A DNA stretch of 64,000 bases from Gammaproteobacteria bacterium (GCA_013003425.1 JABDJB010000078.1:92961-156960), one strand, 5' to 3'; positions 16,775-27,938 are shown, counted from the stretch's first letter. A program made the numbers and translations. Notes: generated from the sequence alone by a model not told the origin.

Positions 16775-17428
16775 TCACTGGTTTTTCGGGATCCGGTATT
16801 CTACCCCGGCCGACCAGAAACCAGCCCGGTCGTCCATGTTGAACACCTCGTAACCCACCGAGCCACGCCAGTTGTCGTTGAAATCCATGCCCAACGAAAC
16901 GCCGTAGTACGGTGAGGCATCCGACTCATCGCGGCCGGAGGCACCGGTCGCATCGCGATCGGAATCTGCATCGATCATTCCCAGCCTCAGCGCCACACTG
17001 AGCTTCTGCGCTAATGGCCCAGTTGCGCCCATATCGGCAAAACCAAAGCGTGCAACGCCGGCCAGTGTCAGCCCGGCGGGCATCACTGGCAATGCATTGG
17101 CCACATCAGTGGCAAACTGCGCCGTTTCTGATGGCGATATATCCGCGGCGACATTAGTCGACACGTCGCCCAGGTCCGCATAGCCAAACTCGATAGCAAG
17201 AATGTCCGTGAACGTCAGGCCGACGTAAAAGCGCCAGCCGGTGTCATCACCATCGACGCTGACACTATCGACATCGTAGCTACTGAGCCTGGCCGCAACA
17301 TCGGAACCCCTTGCCTCAGAGTCGGATTGGCCAATGGCGAGCCCGGTATAGAACTCGACGTCGGCGCTGACATGCCCTGACGCCAGGAGCATGGGTAAAA
17401 AAGCCAACAGAATTTTACGCAGCCTCAT
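16775..17428 (-). CDS. Outer-membrane beta-barrel protein, module 2
   Basis: This 217-residue protein with signal peptide MRLRKILLAFLPMLLASG is predicted to form a small outer-membrane barrel ending in an aromatic strand (FWSAGVEYRIPKNQ). The ATG at 17426-17428 overlaps the stop of the large protein as ATGA, which decides this start over an upstream one. It shares strand after strand with the module-1 barrel (GWRFYVGLTF, ALPVMPAGLTLAGVARFG, LRLGMIDADSD, YYGVSLGMDF). The translational coupling implies stoichiometric production with the large secreted protein. The function of the pair is not known. Confidence 0.8.
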   Translation of the reverse strand: MRLRKILLAFLPMLLASGHVSADVEFYTGLAIGQSDSEARGSDVAARLSSYDVDSVSVDGDDTGWRFYVGLTFTDILAIEFGYADLGDVSTNVAADISPSETAQFATDVANALPVMPAGLTLAGVARFGFADMGATGPLAQKLSVALRLGMIDADSDRDATGASGRDESDASPYYGVSLGMDFNDNWRGSVGYEVFNMDDRAGFWSAGVEYRIPKNQ

Positions 17429-20400
17429 GATTGCACCTCCCGGCGCGCACGGGCCCAGAACAGCCCGACACCGAGCAATAACAGCCATGGTGTGGTGGCG
17501 CCGTTGCCGCCGCCGTCACCGCTGATATTCACCCGCACTGCCGACGCGGCCACGTTGATGCTGAAACTCTGCATCTGCGACTTTGCAACGCCACTGTTGT
17601 CAGTGATCATAATGACAACCTGACTGCTTCCGATATCACCGGCAGTGGGTGTTCCGCTCAGCGTTGCGGTGCCGTCACCGTTGTCCACCAGCGTCAGCCA
17701 GGATGGCAGCGTTGGTGCTGAAATCGTCAGGGTGTCGCCATTGGCATCCGTTGCCTGGACCGTGTAACTGTAAGCACTGTCTTCGGTCGCTGCCGTAACC
17801 GGGCTGCTGGTCACGCTCGGCGCAGTGTTGGTGTCAGCAGCAGGGCCTCCCAGCAGAACAATCTGGCCATTAACGATGCCATCGGCATCGCCGGCACCAC
17901 CATCAACCAGGGTAAGGACTGCCTCCGGATCGGTGCCTGCCGTGAAGTCGAACAGCTGCCAGCCATTGACTGCATCCCACAGGAAGTAGACTGCGCTGGC
18001 ATCAAGCGCAGTGGGCAGCTCGACAGAGACTGTAACCGTGGCGCCTGGCGCGCTGTCGATCACCAGCCTGAACAGCCCATCGGCAAAATCGACGTTCCGC
18101 GGAGCAGTCGCCTGCGCGCCAGTGGGCAAATCAGCCACAAGCGCCACATCGATCGCAGCGGCAGTGCCGATATCGTTCTCGAATGTTGCCGTTCCGGTTC
18201 CCGTCGCGGTCATAACGCTGGTCAGACCCAGCGAGCGCCCTACTATGGTGTCAAAGCCGTCGATAAACTCCGACCAGAAAACCTGGCCGCCGGCGATGGC
18301 GGTATAGCGATTACCGGTACCGCCGGTGGCAACATCAGTCAGTGTCGACACAGGCTCGACGACATTGCCGGAGGTGTCCAGGACCATGCGCTTCAGCTCG
18401 TCGAAGCGACCGCGATCACGAAAACCGTCGCGGCAGGTTGCGCCATCGTTCCAGGTTATTTCCAGGTTGCCATCGTCATTCAGCCCGGACCACGTGTACC
18501 AGCTGTGCCGGCTGTCGTCGACGCTGACTGCTGTTTCGCCAACCACCCGGATCACACCGGGATCGGCTGCGTCACCGCTCTGGTCATCGAGCGACGGATC
18601 GAGTGCCAACCGATAAACTTCACCATCCTGACAGTTGCCGTTGTTGCTGCCGCCCTCGGGGACCGCACTGCCATACACAACATGCAGGATGCCGCTGGCA
18701 TCGAAGTTACCCGTGGGGTGCTTGGATCGGAACCCGTCGTTGATCGCAATCAGCGTCTCGTCGATCAGCTTCGCACCCGTCGCGCCATCGATCATCATGT
18801 AGTGCACTTCCTCGTCGGTGCCGCCACGAATCGGTGCGGTGACGGGGTCGCGGGTGTAAACGATATGCACGTTCCCGTCGCTGTCGATCGAGAGATCCGG
18901 GTTAGCGTGACAGTCATTGAAGGATGCCACCAGGGTCGTCTCGGCGATCAACTCGTTACCATCGCCATCAAACTTGGAGTAATTCAGCGGAGCGCCACAG
19001 GGGTTGTGACCGGCAAAATGCAGGTTGCCGTCGGCATCAATGGCGATTCCCGAATGACCGCCCGCGCTGGCCAACACTGTTGTCTCGGCCACGGCCATCA
19101 GCGTCAAAGGATCAGCAGCATCACCATTCTGGTCGTCCGTCTCAGGGTCCAAACGAGCCAGCTTGGAAATATTGCCGTCCTGTACCCACAGAACAAATGC
19201 CCGGTTGGAGGCGTCAGTTACGATGCGCGGTCTGACATCACTACTCACATTCTCGGTAAGCCGGGTCGGACCAATTAGTGCCTCACCCGTCGGACCTAAC
19301 AAACTGTAATAGATTTCGAAGTCGCCCTCGTCGAAGCTAGCCCCCGGATCCTGCATCCAGACCACGTGGGTATTACCCAGGGAATCCACCGCAGCACGTG
19401 GCAGCCAGGCATCTTCGCCCATGCTGATTTGCGCCAGGGTTGCAGAAACATCGCCAGGATCCAGCGGGTCACCGCCGGTGTTGATTTCGCCGCCGTCACC
19501 GAGGCCATCGCCGTCCGTGTCGGAATTGTTCGGATCAGTGCCATGGGTATTGACCTCGTCGCCATCGCTCAGACCGTCGTCGTCAGTATCGGTGTCAGTC
19601 GGGTCAGACGAGTTGTCGAACTCGGCCAGGTTGGTCAGGCCATCACCGTCCAGGTCGGTTGCCGCATCAGATGGATCATTGAGGTCGAGACCAAAATTGG
19701 TCTCGAAATAATCCGGCATGCCGTCGCTGTCCGTATCCGGGAATGACCAGTTCTGAATCTGCTGGATCTCAGCATCACTTATCCCGGCAAACTGCTCAAT
19801 AAAATCGACAAGGTTGAACAGGTCTTCTGTAGTTGCCTGGGCGGCGGCATCGTCAACTTCAGCAGTGTAAAACGCCATGAAGATGTACGTCTCACCAGCG
19901 GGAACCGTAACGGCAGACCAGCCCAGTTCCAGCGACGTATCGCCGCCGCGGTTCGTTGCCGGTGCGCCCTCAAAAGTGAGCTGGTCCACAGCAGTGCCAC
20001 CGGCATTGCCCCACACCATGCCGTGGCGGGCGTGCTCCGGGTTCGTCTGCCAGGTTGCCCACAGGTCGTCCAGGGCTACGATGTCATCACCACTTGAACT
20101 CGCGACGGAAGTTAGCGAGTTAGTGCTGTCAAAAAACTGGTTATCAAGAAGAATGTTTACGGCGACATCTGCGCCGGTGGTGTTCTCCAGGATTGTCAGA
20201 CTGCGCACCCAGTTGGCTTCAACCGGAACGTAGGTACGCCGGGTTACCGTCAGCGCCGTTGTCAGATTGGCATCAACGCCCGACAGCGCCTCGCGGCCAT
20301 TCAATCCGACTGATGAACTGTCGCCATTGAAATTTATTCCGTCGACGCGCAAGAAAAAGACGTCGTTGCATCCATCCTGGACTCCCGGCGGTTCGCAGTC

Positions 20401-20541
20401 GGTTATGTTTCCTTCGCTGGGATCGACCTCGTAAAGGACGCCATCGCCATTTGTAAAATTGATGTGATCGGCCAACACCGGTCCGGCGATTAGCAGCGCA
20501 AGCCCGCCAGTCAGTGCTCTACTTAGCCATCGAATGCTCAT
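17425..20541 (-). CDS. Large secreted protein with Ca-binding repeats and GlyGly-CTERM-like tail, module 2
   Basis: This 1,038-residue paralog of the 6356-9505 protein has the same order: signal peptide, beta-rich N-terminal domain (the VTRRTYVPVEANWVRSL motif parallels VVRRVFVPQEVNFVRYI), a QIQNWSF linker, thrombospondin-3-like repeats (DTDTDDDGLSDGDE, DTDGDGLGDGGE), a long repetitive middle, a choice-of-anchor-U-like domain (DADGIVNGQIVLLGGPA), an Ig-like LPSWLTLVDNGDGTA domain, and a tail of GDGGGNGAT plus a hydrophobic segment plus RARR. The ATG at 20539-20541 has GGGAG 7 bases upstream. It follows the small secreted gene by 36 bases and is coupled to the downstream barrel. Confidence 0.78.
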   Translation of the reverse strand: MSIRWLSRALTGGLALLIAGPVLADHINFTNGDGVLYEVDPSEGNITDCEPPGVQDGCNDVFFLRVDGINFNGDSSSVGLNGREALSGVDANLTTALTVTRRTYVPVEANWVRSLTILENTTGADVAVNILLDNQFFDSTNSLTSVASSSGDDIVALDDLWATWQTNPEHARHGMVWGNAGGTAVDQLTFEGAPATNRGGDTSLELGWSAVTVPAGETYIFMAFYTAEVDDAAAQATTEDLFNLVDFIEQFAGISDAEIQQIQNWSFPDTDSDGMPDYFETNFGLDLNDPSDAATDLDGDGLTNLAEFDNSSDPTDTDTDDDGLSDGDEVNTHGTDPNNSDTDGDGLGDGGEINTGGDPLDPGDVSATLAQISMGEDAWLPRAAVDSLGNTHVVWMQDPGASFDEGDFEIYYSLLGPTGEALIGPTRLTENVSSDVRPRIVTDASNRAFVLWVQDGNISKLARLDPETDDQNGDAADPLTLMAVAETTVLASAGGHSGIAIDADGNLHFAGHNPCGAPLNYSKFDGDGNELIAETTLVASFNDCHANPDLSIDSDGNVHIVYTRDPVTAPIRGGTDEEVHYMMIDGATGAKLIDETLIAINDGFRSKHPTGNFDASGILHVVYGSAVPEGGSNNGNCQDGEVYRLALDPSLDDQSGDAADPGVIRVVGETAVSVDDSRHSWYTWSGLNDDGNLEITWNDGATCRDGFRDRGRFDELKRMVLDTSGNVVEPVSTLTDVATGGTGNRYTAIAGGQVFWSEFIDGFDTIVGRSLGLTSVMTATGTGTATFENDIGTAAAIDVALVADLPTGAQATAPRNVDFADGLFRLVIDSAPGATVTVSVELPTALDASAVYFLWDAVNGWQLFDFTAGTDPEAVLTLVDGGAGDADGIVNGQIVLLGGPAADTNTAPSVTSSPVTAATEDSAYSYTVQATDANGDTLTISAPTLPSWLTLVDNGDGTATLSGTPTAGDIGSSQVVIMITDNSGVAKSQMQSFSINVAASAVRVNISGDGGGNGATTPWLLLLGVGLFWARARREVQS

Positions 20542-20577
20542 CTGTTTTCTCCCTTTCTTGCCAACACGTATTCCGGC

Positions 20578-21072
20578 TCACGATGCCGGCTGAACTGATT
20601 TCGAACGCTTGCCAGAGCGCAGCGTGCCTTCATCCTGTGATGCAGGAACAAGCACGATGCGCCCGATATTCTTCATTCCCCGGCCTCTCTGGCCGCCGGC
20701 GATATTGCGTAACTTGAATCCACGATAATTGGTTGCAACCAGATAAAGGCCACTACTACGCTGAGATTCCAGTTCGGCTCTCTCGAAGCGGCGTTGCCGC
20801 GGCTTGCACGATTCGAGCACGACGGCCACGATATCCGGCTGCAGCGCCAGCAGCGAGCGCAGCTGCAAACCGCTTTTGCCCTTGTGTTCCTTGAGTTTGA
20901 CCAGCCCTTCCAGTTGCCGGATTTCGCCGGACCCCTTGGTCCAGAGCAATTCATCGCCGTAATACAGCTTTACCATTCCGTCGCAGGGCAATCGTCCCGG
21001 ACGTCGTTGTGGCGGTTCTGCCAGCAGTTGCAGCGGAATAAGCAGGCAAAGCAGCAATATGAACCTTGTCAT
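20578..21072 (-). CDS. Small secreted protein, paralog B of a duplicated family
   Basis: This 164-residue protein has signal peptide MTRFILLLCLLIPLQLLAEP and the same architecture as 16046-16558: PCDGMVKLYYGDELLW, LRSLLALQPDIVAVVLESC, NYRGFKLRNIAG and RGMKNIGRIVLVPASQDEG, then a basic tail. Its ATG overlaps the stop of the STN-like gene upstream as ATGA, and the large secreted gene follows 36 bases downstream, so it is inside the module-2 operon. Function unknown. The conserved pair of Cys (CDG and ESC) may form a disulfide in the periplasm. Confidence 0.75.
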   Translation of the reverse strand: MTRFILLLCLLIPLQLLAEPPQRRPGRLPCDGMVKLYYGDELLWTKGSGEIRQLEGLVKLKEHKGKSGLQLRSLLALQPDIVAVVLESCKPRQRRFERAELESQRSSGLYLVATNYRGFKLRNIAGGQRGRGMKNIGRIVLVPASQDEGTLRSGKRSKSVQPAS

Positions 21073-21605
21073 GACCCGCCCCTGTGACGCTGACGCTCTC
21101 GGTCGAGGCGACGTTCATCCGGCGTCATAAAGCGCCGTCTGCCACGTTTGCCCTCATCGTAATCGAGCTCTGGCTGACCGTTATTTACTGCCGGGGTTGG
21201 AGTCGGGGCCGGCGAGTCGACGCGGGATGAGCGCACCGGGTGATAGACAATCGGATCGCCAGTGGCCAGAAACCGCACCTTGCTGATGCGCCGACCTCCG
21301 TCGCAGTCGGGGTCGGCCACCGTGCTGACGATAATATTGTCCTCGCGGGTAAGAGACTCGATGAGCTCGACGGGCAACTGCTCGATATCTGCACTGATCG
21401 GCCTGTCTGCCCCCTTGAAGTGAAGTTCAAACCCCAATTCTTCGGCGAGACCCTTAAATACTGCAGAAAGGTGGACGTCATCGGCTACCAGGCGGACAAC
21501 TCCGCCGCAGCCATTTGCCGTTATCGAGAGGTAGTCGGGCGCGCCGGCCCCTGTTGCAGGTGCCAGCGTCATCACAGCCAGCCAAAAGCCAGTGATGATC
21601 CGCAT
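21069..21605 (-). CDS. Periplasmic protein with STN-like (secretin/TonB N-terminal) domain
   Basis: This 178-residue protein has a signal peptide from the ATG at 21603-21605 (MRIITGFWLAVMTLAP); an 18-codon upstream extension looks untranslated. Residues about 45-100 follow the STN-like pattern: VRLVADDVHLSAVFKGLAEE, ELHFKGADRPISADIEQLPV and LIESLTREDNIIVST. A Pro-rich linker and a highly charged tail (GKRGRRRFMTPDERR) follow. It is the first gene of the module-2 operon. STN domains occur in secretins and TonB-dependent receptors; a standalone one may act as a periplasmic adaptor, which here is inference. Confidence 0.6.
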   Translation of the reverse strand: MRIITGFWLAVMTLAPATGAGAPDYLSITANGCGGVVRLVADDVHLSAVFKGLAEELGFELHFKGADRPISADIEQLPVELIESLTREDNIIVSTVADPDCDGGRRISKVRFLATGDPIVYHPVRSSRVDSPAPTPTPAVNNGQPELDYDEGKRGRRRFMTPDERRLDRERQRHRGGS

Positions 21606-21663
21606 CCGGGAAGCATAGCAGCTTCCGGGCTGTTTGCCCGAAATTATCCTGCTAACCATACAG

Positions 21664-23031
21664 TCAGCCGGTCAGTGAAAAAACAAGCAGGACAGCGATA
21701 ACCAGTGGAGCAACGTAACGGGTGAGAAAGCGCCAGGTCTGGAACAGCAACCCGTCACTCATTGAAAGGCTCTGTCGCGTGGTCTCAGCAGTTAGTTTCC
21801 AGCCGGCGAATATTGCGTAGAGCATACCGCCCAGTGGCAGGCAGATATTGGACACAAAGTAGTCAAACAGTTCGAACAGGTTGCGGCCAGCCACCGGACG
21901 AAAGTCCTGCCAGACGTTGAATGAAAAAATTGTCGACAGCCCGAACAGGGTGATTGCCCCGCCGACCAGCAAAGTTGCCTTCGGGCGATTGATGTGACCG
22001 ATCTCTTCGGCCCGCGCGACCATTGGTTCCAGTATCGCTATGCAGGATGTCAGTGCCGCCACGAAGACCAGCAGGAAAAACACGGTGCCCAGTACGGCCC
22101 CGCCACTCATCTGCGCAAATGCCGCCGACAGCGTGACAAATATCAGGCCGGCGCCCTCGCCCGGGTCCAGCCCGTAAGCAAATACGATAGGAAAGATCGC
22201 CAGCCCCGCCAGCAGTGCCACCAGCGTGTCGGCACCGGCCGCAATCGTGGCCGATCGGGCCAGCGGGACCTCCTTCGGCAGGTACGCCGCATAGGTCAGC
22301 ATCACGCCCGTGCCGACGGTCACTGAGAAAAACGCCTGGCCGACCGCTTCCAGCATCACACGCGGCGTCAGCTGACTGAAATCCGGTTCGAACAGGTATT
22401 TCAACGCCGCGGCAACATCGCCAACACGCAGTGCATAGATCACCAGGCCGACCAGCACCGTGAAAAAGAGCGGCATCAGGACGCTGGTCACGCGTTCGAT
22501 GCCGCTGCTTACGCCGCGTGACACGATAAACATCGTGAGCACCATAGTGACAACGTGCCAGCCAAGCAGCTGCGCCGGTTTGCCGAGATGCCCGGTAAAT
22601 GCAGCCTCGACCTGCGAGATTTCGAGCCCGCTGAGCATGCCGCTACCCAACTTGATAACGTAAGCCAGGGTCCACCCTGCAATGACACTGTAGAAGGACA
22701 GCACCAGGAACAGCGTCAGCATGTTCAGCCAGCCGAGCCCGACCCAGGCAGAAGAGCTGCCTGATTCCCGCGCCAGTTTGCGCAATGAGTTCGGCGCACT
22801 CATGCCACCAGCCCGGCCGACGGACATTTCCGCCAACAGCAGCGGCAAGGCGATCAGCAGCAGAGCTGCCAGGTAGGCAAGTACAAACGCGCTGCCGCCG
22901 TTATTCCCCACCGCATAGGGAAAACGCCAGATATTACCCAGGCCAATGGCGCCACCCACGGTGGCCATAATGAAGCCAAAACCGGAGCTCCAGCTCCGTT
23001 CGGCAGAAAGATTGCTGCTTGAAGTAGTCAT
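21664..23031 (-). CDS. Sodium-dependent transporter of the NSS/SNF family
   Basis: This 455-residue membrane protein has about 11-12 helices and the NSS signature near the N-terminus: FGFIMATVGGAIGLGNIWRFPYAVGNNGG, given here as its two halves GFIMATVGGAIGLGNIW and RFPYAVGNNGG, which form the Na+ and substrate sites. Helix-6-like SVTVGTGVMLTYAAY is also present. It would import an amino acid or similar solute with Na+. The bacterial members' substrates vary and cannot be read from sequence. The ATG at 23029-23031 is well placed relative to the family start. It is separate from the module-2 operon by about 60 bases. Confidence 0.9.
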   Translation of the reverse strand: MTTSSSNLSAERSWSSGFGFIMATVGGAIGLGNIWRFPYAVGNNGGSAFVLAYLAALLLIALPLLLAEMSVGRAGGMSAPNSLRKLARESGSSSAWVGLGWLNMLTLFLVLSFYSVIAGWTLAYVIKLGSGMLSGLEISQVEAAFTGHLGKPAQLLGWHVVTMVLTMFIVSRGVSSGIERVTSVLMPLFFTVLVGLVIYALRVGDVAAALKYLFEPDFSQLTPRVMLEAVGQAFFSVTVGTGVMLTYAAYLPKEVPLARSATIAAGADTLVALLAGLAIFPIVFAYGLDPGEGAGLIFVTLSAAFAQMSGGAVLGTVFFLLVFVAALTSCIAILEPMVARAEEIGHINRPKATLLVGGAITLFGLSTIFSFNVWQDFRPVAGRNLFELFDYFVSNICLPLGGMLYAIFAGWKLTAETTRQSLSMSDGLLFQTWRFLTRYVAPLVIAVLLVFSLTG

Positions 23032-23100
23032 GGGTGCGGCAGTTTACTAAAAGCCGCCCTCTCCGGTTTGCGCGGTGCAAAAACACTGCTGTATCGCGAC

Positions 23101-23262
23101 CTTAATTTGCGCGTCAGAATACGCGCAGGGGCTTGGCCGTTGGCCTCGCAGGCGTTGCGGTCGCTTCGCGCGACCTTCTTAATTTGCGCGTCAGAATACG
23201 CGCAAATTCGGTCGGGGCGAGAGGGCGAGCGGCGGAAGAAGCGAGGTCCCAATGGACCTCGC
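23101..23262. repeat. Pair of 27-bp direct repeats with inverted arms, plus a hairpin
   Basis: The sequence at 23101-23127 recurs exactly at 23178-23204. Each copy holds the inverted pair TGCGCGT…ACGCGCA around CAGAAT; in the second copy the arms extend to 11 bp (23181-23191 with 23198-23208). A further 9-bp hairpin with loop CAAT lies at 23241-23262. The rest of 23032-23360 shows no convincing gene; ORFs here are low-complexity and Arg-rich. It resembles decayed intergenic palindromic repeat elements (REP/BIME-like) between the NSS transporter and tRNA-Pro. Confidence 0.6.
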
Positions 23263-23318
23263 GCGCCGCGAGCGGGCGGCGCTCTGCGCCGCACCGGCAA
23301 TCCCGAGCCCCGACACAG

Positions 23319-23349
23319 AAAAAAGCCGCTGCAACGGAGTTGCAGCGGC
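23319..23349 (-). terminator. Rho-independent terminator after tRNA-Pro
   Basis: A perfect 10-bp stem (23325-23334 with 23340-23349, loop CGGAG) is followed on the minus strand by six T. It lies 12 bases beyond the tRNA-Pro CCA end and should terminate the tRNA transcript. Confidence 0.9.
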
Positions 23350-23359
23350 GGATAAACAA

Positions 23360-23437
<78 letters not shown>

Positions 23438-23498
23438 ACGGGAACCGTCCACCCATTCGCCGCACGCGACAATTCAGCAAACGACCCCTGGAAAAAGT

Positions 23499-23855
23499 TT
23501 ATCGACGGAGAATCTTGAGGATCTCTTCGAGCTCCGACCTTACCTGGCGGATGATCTGCTGGCTCTGGTTGAGGTCTTCGCGGGCCTCTTCCCCCGTCAG
23601 CCGCTGTCGTGCGCCACCGATCGTAAAGCCCTCGTCGTAGAGCAGGCTGCGGATCTGGCGGATGATCAGTACATCCTGTCGCTGGTAATAGCGCCGGTTT
23701 CCACGCCGCTTGACCGGTTTGAGCTGCGGGAACTCCTGCTCCCAGTAGCGCAGCACGTGGGGCTTTACCCCGCAGAGCTCGCTAACTTCCCCGATGGTGA
23801 AATACCGCTTGCCGGGGATTGGTGGTAGTTCGCTATTGTTCCCGGGTTCCAGCAT
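23499..23855 (-). CDS. MerR family transcriptional regulator
   Basis: This 118-residue protein has a MerR winged-helix region at residues 17-85: [20 protein letters not shown], the [10 protein letters not shown] wing, [15 protein letters not shown], then a coiled-coil dimerisation helix. It lacks metal-binding Cys in the C-terminus, so it belongs to the short MerR type found next to ihfA in many gammaproteobacteria. Its ATG lies 23 bases inside the 3' end of ihfA, so it is cotranscribed. Its target is not known. Confidence 0.9.
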   Translation of the reverse strand: MLEPGNNSELPPIPGKRYFTIGEVSELCGVKPHVLRYWEQEFPQLKPVKRRGNRRYYQRQDVLIIRQIRSLLYDEGFTIGGARQRLTGEEAREDLNQSQQIIRQVRSELEEILKILRR

Positions 23856-24135
23856 ATGCCTCTACTCGCGCTTTAAGTTTTTGACCAGGACGGAAGGTGA
23901 CGACACGGCGGGCCGTAATGGGTATCTCCTCGCCGGTTTTCGGGTTCCTCCCGGGTCGTTCGTTTTTATCGCGCAAATCAAAGTTGCCGAACCCAGACAG
24001 CTTGATCTGCTCGCCGCTCGCCAGGGCGACGCGCAAATCTTCAAAGAAACAGTTCACCAGTTCTCTGGCCTCGCGCTTGTTCAACCCAAGTTCGTTGAAC
24101 AACGATTCGGCCATGTCTGCTTTAGTCAGCGCCAT
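23833..24135 (-). CDS. ihfA: Integration host factor subunit alpha
   Basis: This 100-residue DNABII protein has the family [20 protein letters not shown] segment, a Pro in the beta-arm ([11 protein letters not shown]) and [15 protein letters not shown]; length and position (directly after pheT) identify IHF alpha rather than HU. With IhfB, encoded at 40965-41267, it bends DNA at specific sites for transcription, recombination and replication. It starts 2 bases after the pheT stop. Confidence 0.97.
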   Translation of the reverse strand: MALTKADMAESLFNELGLNKREARELVNCFFEDLRVALASGEQIKLSGFGNFDLRDKNERPGRNPKTGEEIPITARRVVTFRPGQKLKARVEAYAGTREQ

Positions 24136-24137
24136 CG

Positions 24138-26509
24138 TCAGTCTCTTATTTTTGCGTTAAGGTCCTTGACCAGGCCGGTACTCACTGCTGCTACAGCCGA
24201 GTCCGCCTCCCCGTCAGTTAGAGTGCTGCAATAGTCCTGTAGAATCAAGCCTAAAGCGACACTTTTTAGCCCGGAATCTACTCCTTGATCGCGATAAACA
24301 TCGAATATTTTGATTTGACGTAATACCTCGGGCGCATGCTTTTTCACACACGCCAGCACGGATGCGGCGCTGACAGACTCGTCCAGAAACAGAGAAATGT
24401 CGCGTCGGACCGCTGGATACCGTGAAATCCCCCCACTGACCGGAATCTTCGCACGGAATGCGTCGTCCACCAAAATCTCGAACAGAAATGGCGGTTTGGC
24501 CAGCTCCAGCGCGTGCTGGTGTGCCGGATGCAGCGCTCCAAGCCAACCCACAACAGCATCACCGCGGGTGATGCGGGCCGCCTGACCTGGGTGCAGGGTC
24601 GGATGGCTGGCCGCCTCGAAAGCGAACGCGCCAGGCTCGCCGGTCAGCTGCAGCAGCGCCTCGACCTCGCCCTTGGCATCAAAGTAGTCGACCTCCTCGC
24701 CGCCCGCGCCCCACTGCTCCGGGTAGCGCGTGCCATAAACAAGACCAGCCAGGCACTTTTCCTGTTTAATTTCCGTGTCTTGTGGGATATATCTCAAACC
24801 AATCTCAAATATACGTGCACGCTCCTGCTGCCGGCTCAGGTTTCGCCTCAGCGTATCCAGCAGGCCGGGCAACAGCGACGTGCGCATGACTGACTGTTCC
24901 GACGAAATCGGATTACTCAGGGCAAGCGCGTCGGCACCGGGATCCAGCAAGGTCTGCAACCGCGGATCGATAAAACTGTAGGTCACCACCTCGCGGAAAC
25001 CCCGCGCCATCAGCAGTGACTCAAGCTCGCGTTCCGGTACCCGCGTTTCGCTATCGGGTCGGGCCGGCAGCTGCTCTGTGGCATCGGTCTCGGGGATCCT
25101 GTCGTAACCGTAGATACGCGCGACCTCTTCGATCAGGTCAGCTTCAATTTCAATGTCGAAGCGAAATGCCGGCGGGGTCGCATGCCAGCCCTCTGCGTAT
25201 TCTTCGACGGTCATTTCGAGGCGCTGCAGTATTTCGCTCACGTCGCTGTCAGGTACGTCGATACCCAGCAGGCGGTGCAGCTGTGAGCGGCGCAATGAGA
25301 CAGCGTCTCGTGCCATCTCGCCACCCGTGTCGGTTAATTCGGCAGGCCCGGGTTTTCCACCGGCTATTTCCAGCAACAATTCGGTGGCGCGCTCGACCGC
25401 AGCCAGCTGGCCACCCGGCATGACGCCGCGTTCAAACCGGTGCGAAGCGTCGGTGTGCAGGCCGAATCGTCGTGCCCGACCCGCGATAATCAGCGGTTCG
25501 AAAAAAGCCGCTTCAAAAAAGACATCGACGGTGTCATCGCGCACCCCGGTGTCCTCTCCGCCCATGATTCCTGCCAGGCCTTTCACGCCGGAGGCGTCGG
25601 CAATGACCAGCACGTCCTCGTCCAGCTTTACATCGCGCCCGTCCAGCAAGGTGAGCTTTTCACCGGGCTGTGCGCGTCGTACGTTGATACCACCATCGAG
25701 CGTGCGCAAGTCGTAGCCGTGCATCGGCTGACCGGACTCGAGCATCACATAGTTGGTGACATCCACCACCGGCGAAATCGGCCGGATGCCACCCCGCCGG
25801 AGCCTTTCCTGCAGCCACGCAGGCGTGCTCGCCGCCGGATCGATCCCGCGAATGATCCGGCCGGCAAATATCGGGCAACCGGCGCCCTCGGCAAGCGTGA
25901 CCGGAAACACATCATCCACCGCCTGTGGAACGGCAGGCGTACTGATAGCGGTAACATCCAGACGATTGATGACGCCCACTTCGCGGGCGATGCCGGCCAT
26001 GCCGAGGCAATCGCCCCGGTTCGGTGTCAGCTCCACTTCTATAATGTTGTCGTCGAGCTTCAGGTAGTCGCGGAACGGATCCCCGGGCCTGCCCTTGCCG
26101 GCCAGCACCATGATGCCATCGGCGTCATCACCCAGGCCCAATTCCCGCGCCGAACAGATCATGCCGTTCGACTCCACGCCGCGCAGCTTCGCCTTACGAA
26201 TTTTCAGGTCGCCCGGAAGCTTTGCTCCCACAATAGCCACCGGTACCAGCTGGCCTGCCGCGACATTTGCCGCGCCACAAACGATATTCACAGTCGCGTC
26301 GCCTGTATCGACCTCACAAACGCGCAGCTTGTCGGCATCCGGGTGTGGTGCGACGGCTTTCACACGACCCAGCACCACCCCGCTGAAGTCCGGCGCAGCA
26401 GGATCAATGGCGGCTACCTCGAGCCCTGCCATGGTCAGTTGCGCGGCCAGCTCCGTGGTATCGACTGGCGGATCCACCCATTCGCGCAGCCAGGCTTCGC
26501 TGATGCGCA

Positions 26510-26510
<1 letters not shown>
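24138..26510 (-). CDS. pheT: Phenylalanyl-tRNA synthetase beta subunit
   Basis: This 790-residue protein of usual length has an N-terminal tRNA-binding domain ([20 protein letters not shown]), the B3/B4 editing region in the middle, a B5 domain ([13 protein letters not shown]), a catalytic-like core and a C-terminal anticodon-binding fold ([20 protein letters not shown]). It forms the alpha2-beta2 enzyme with PheS that charges tRNA-Phe. Its ATG overlaps the pheS stop as TGATG. Confidence 0.98.
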
Positions 26511-27927
<1,417 letters not shown>

Positions 27928-27938
27928 GTCTGTTCCCC

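Noticed and set aside
18505..19278. 257-residue plus-strand ORF inside the module-2 large protein
   Set aside because: It is antisense to a protein with clear paralog and domain structure; composition mirrors the opposite strand.
23101..23262. Coding ORFs in the spacer between the NSS transporter and tRNA-Pro
   Set aside because: Frames in all directions are Arg/Ala-rich, overlap the tRNA and terminator, and lack ribosome-binding sites; the sequence is explained better by palindromic repeats.
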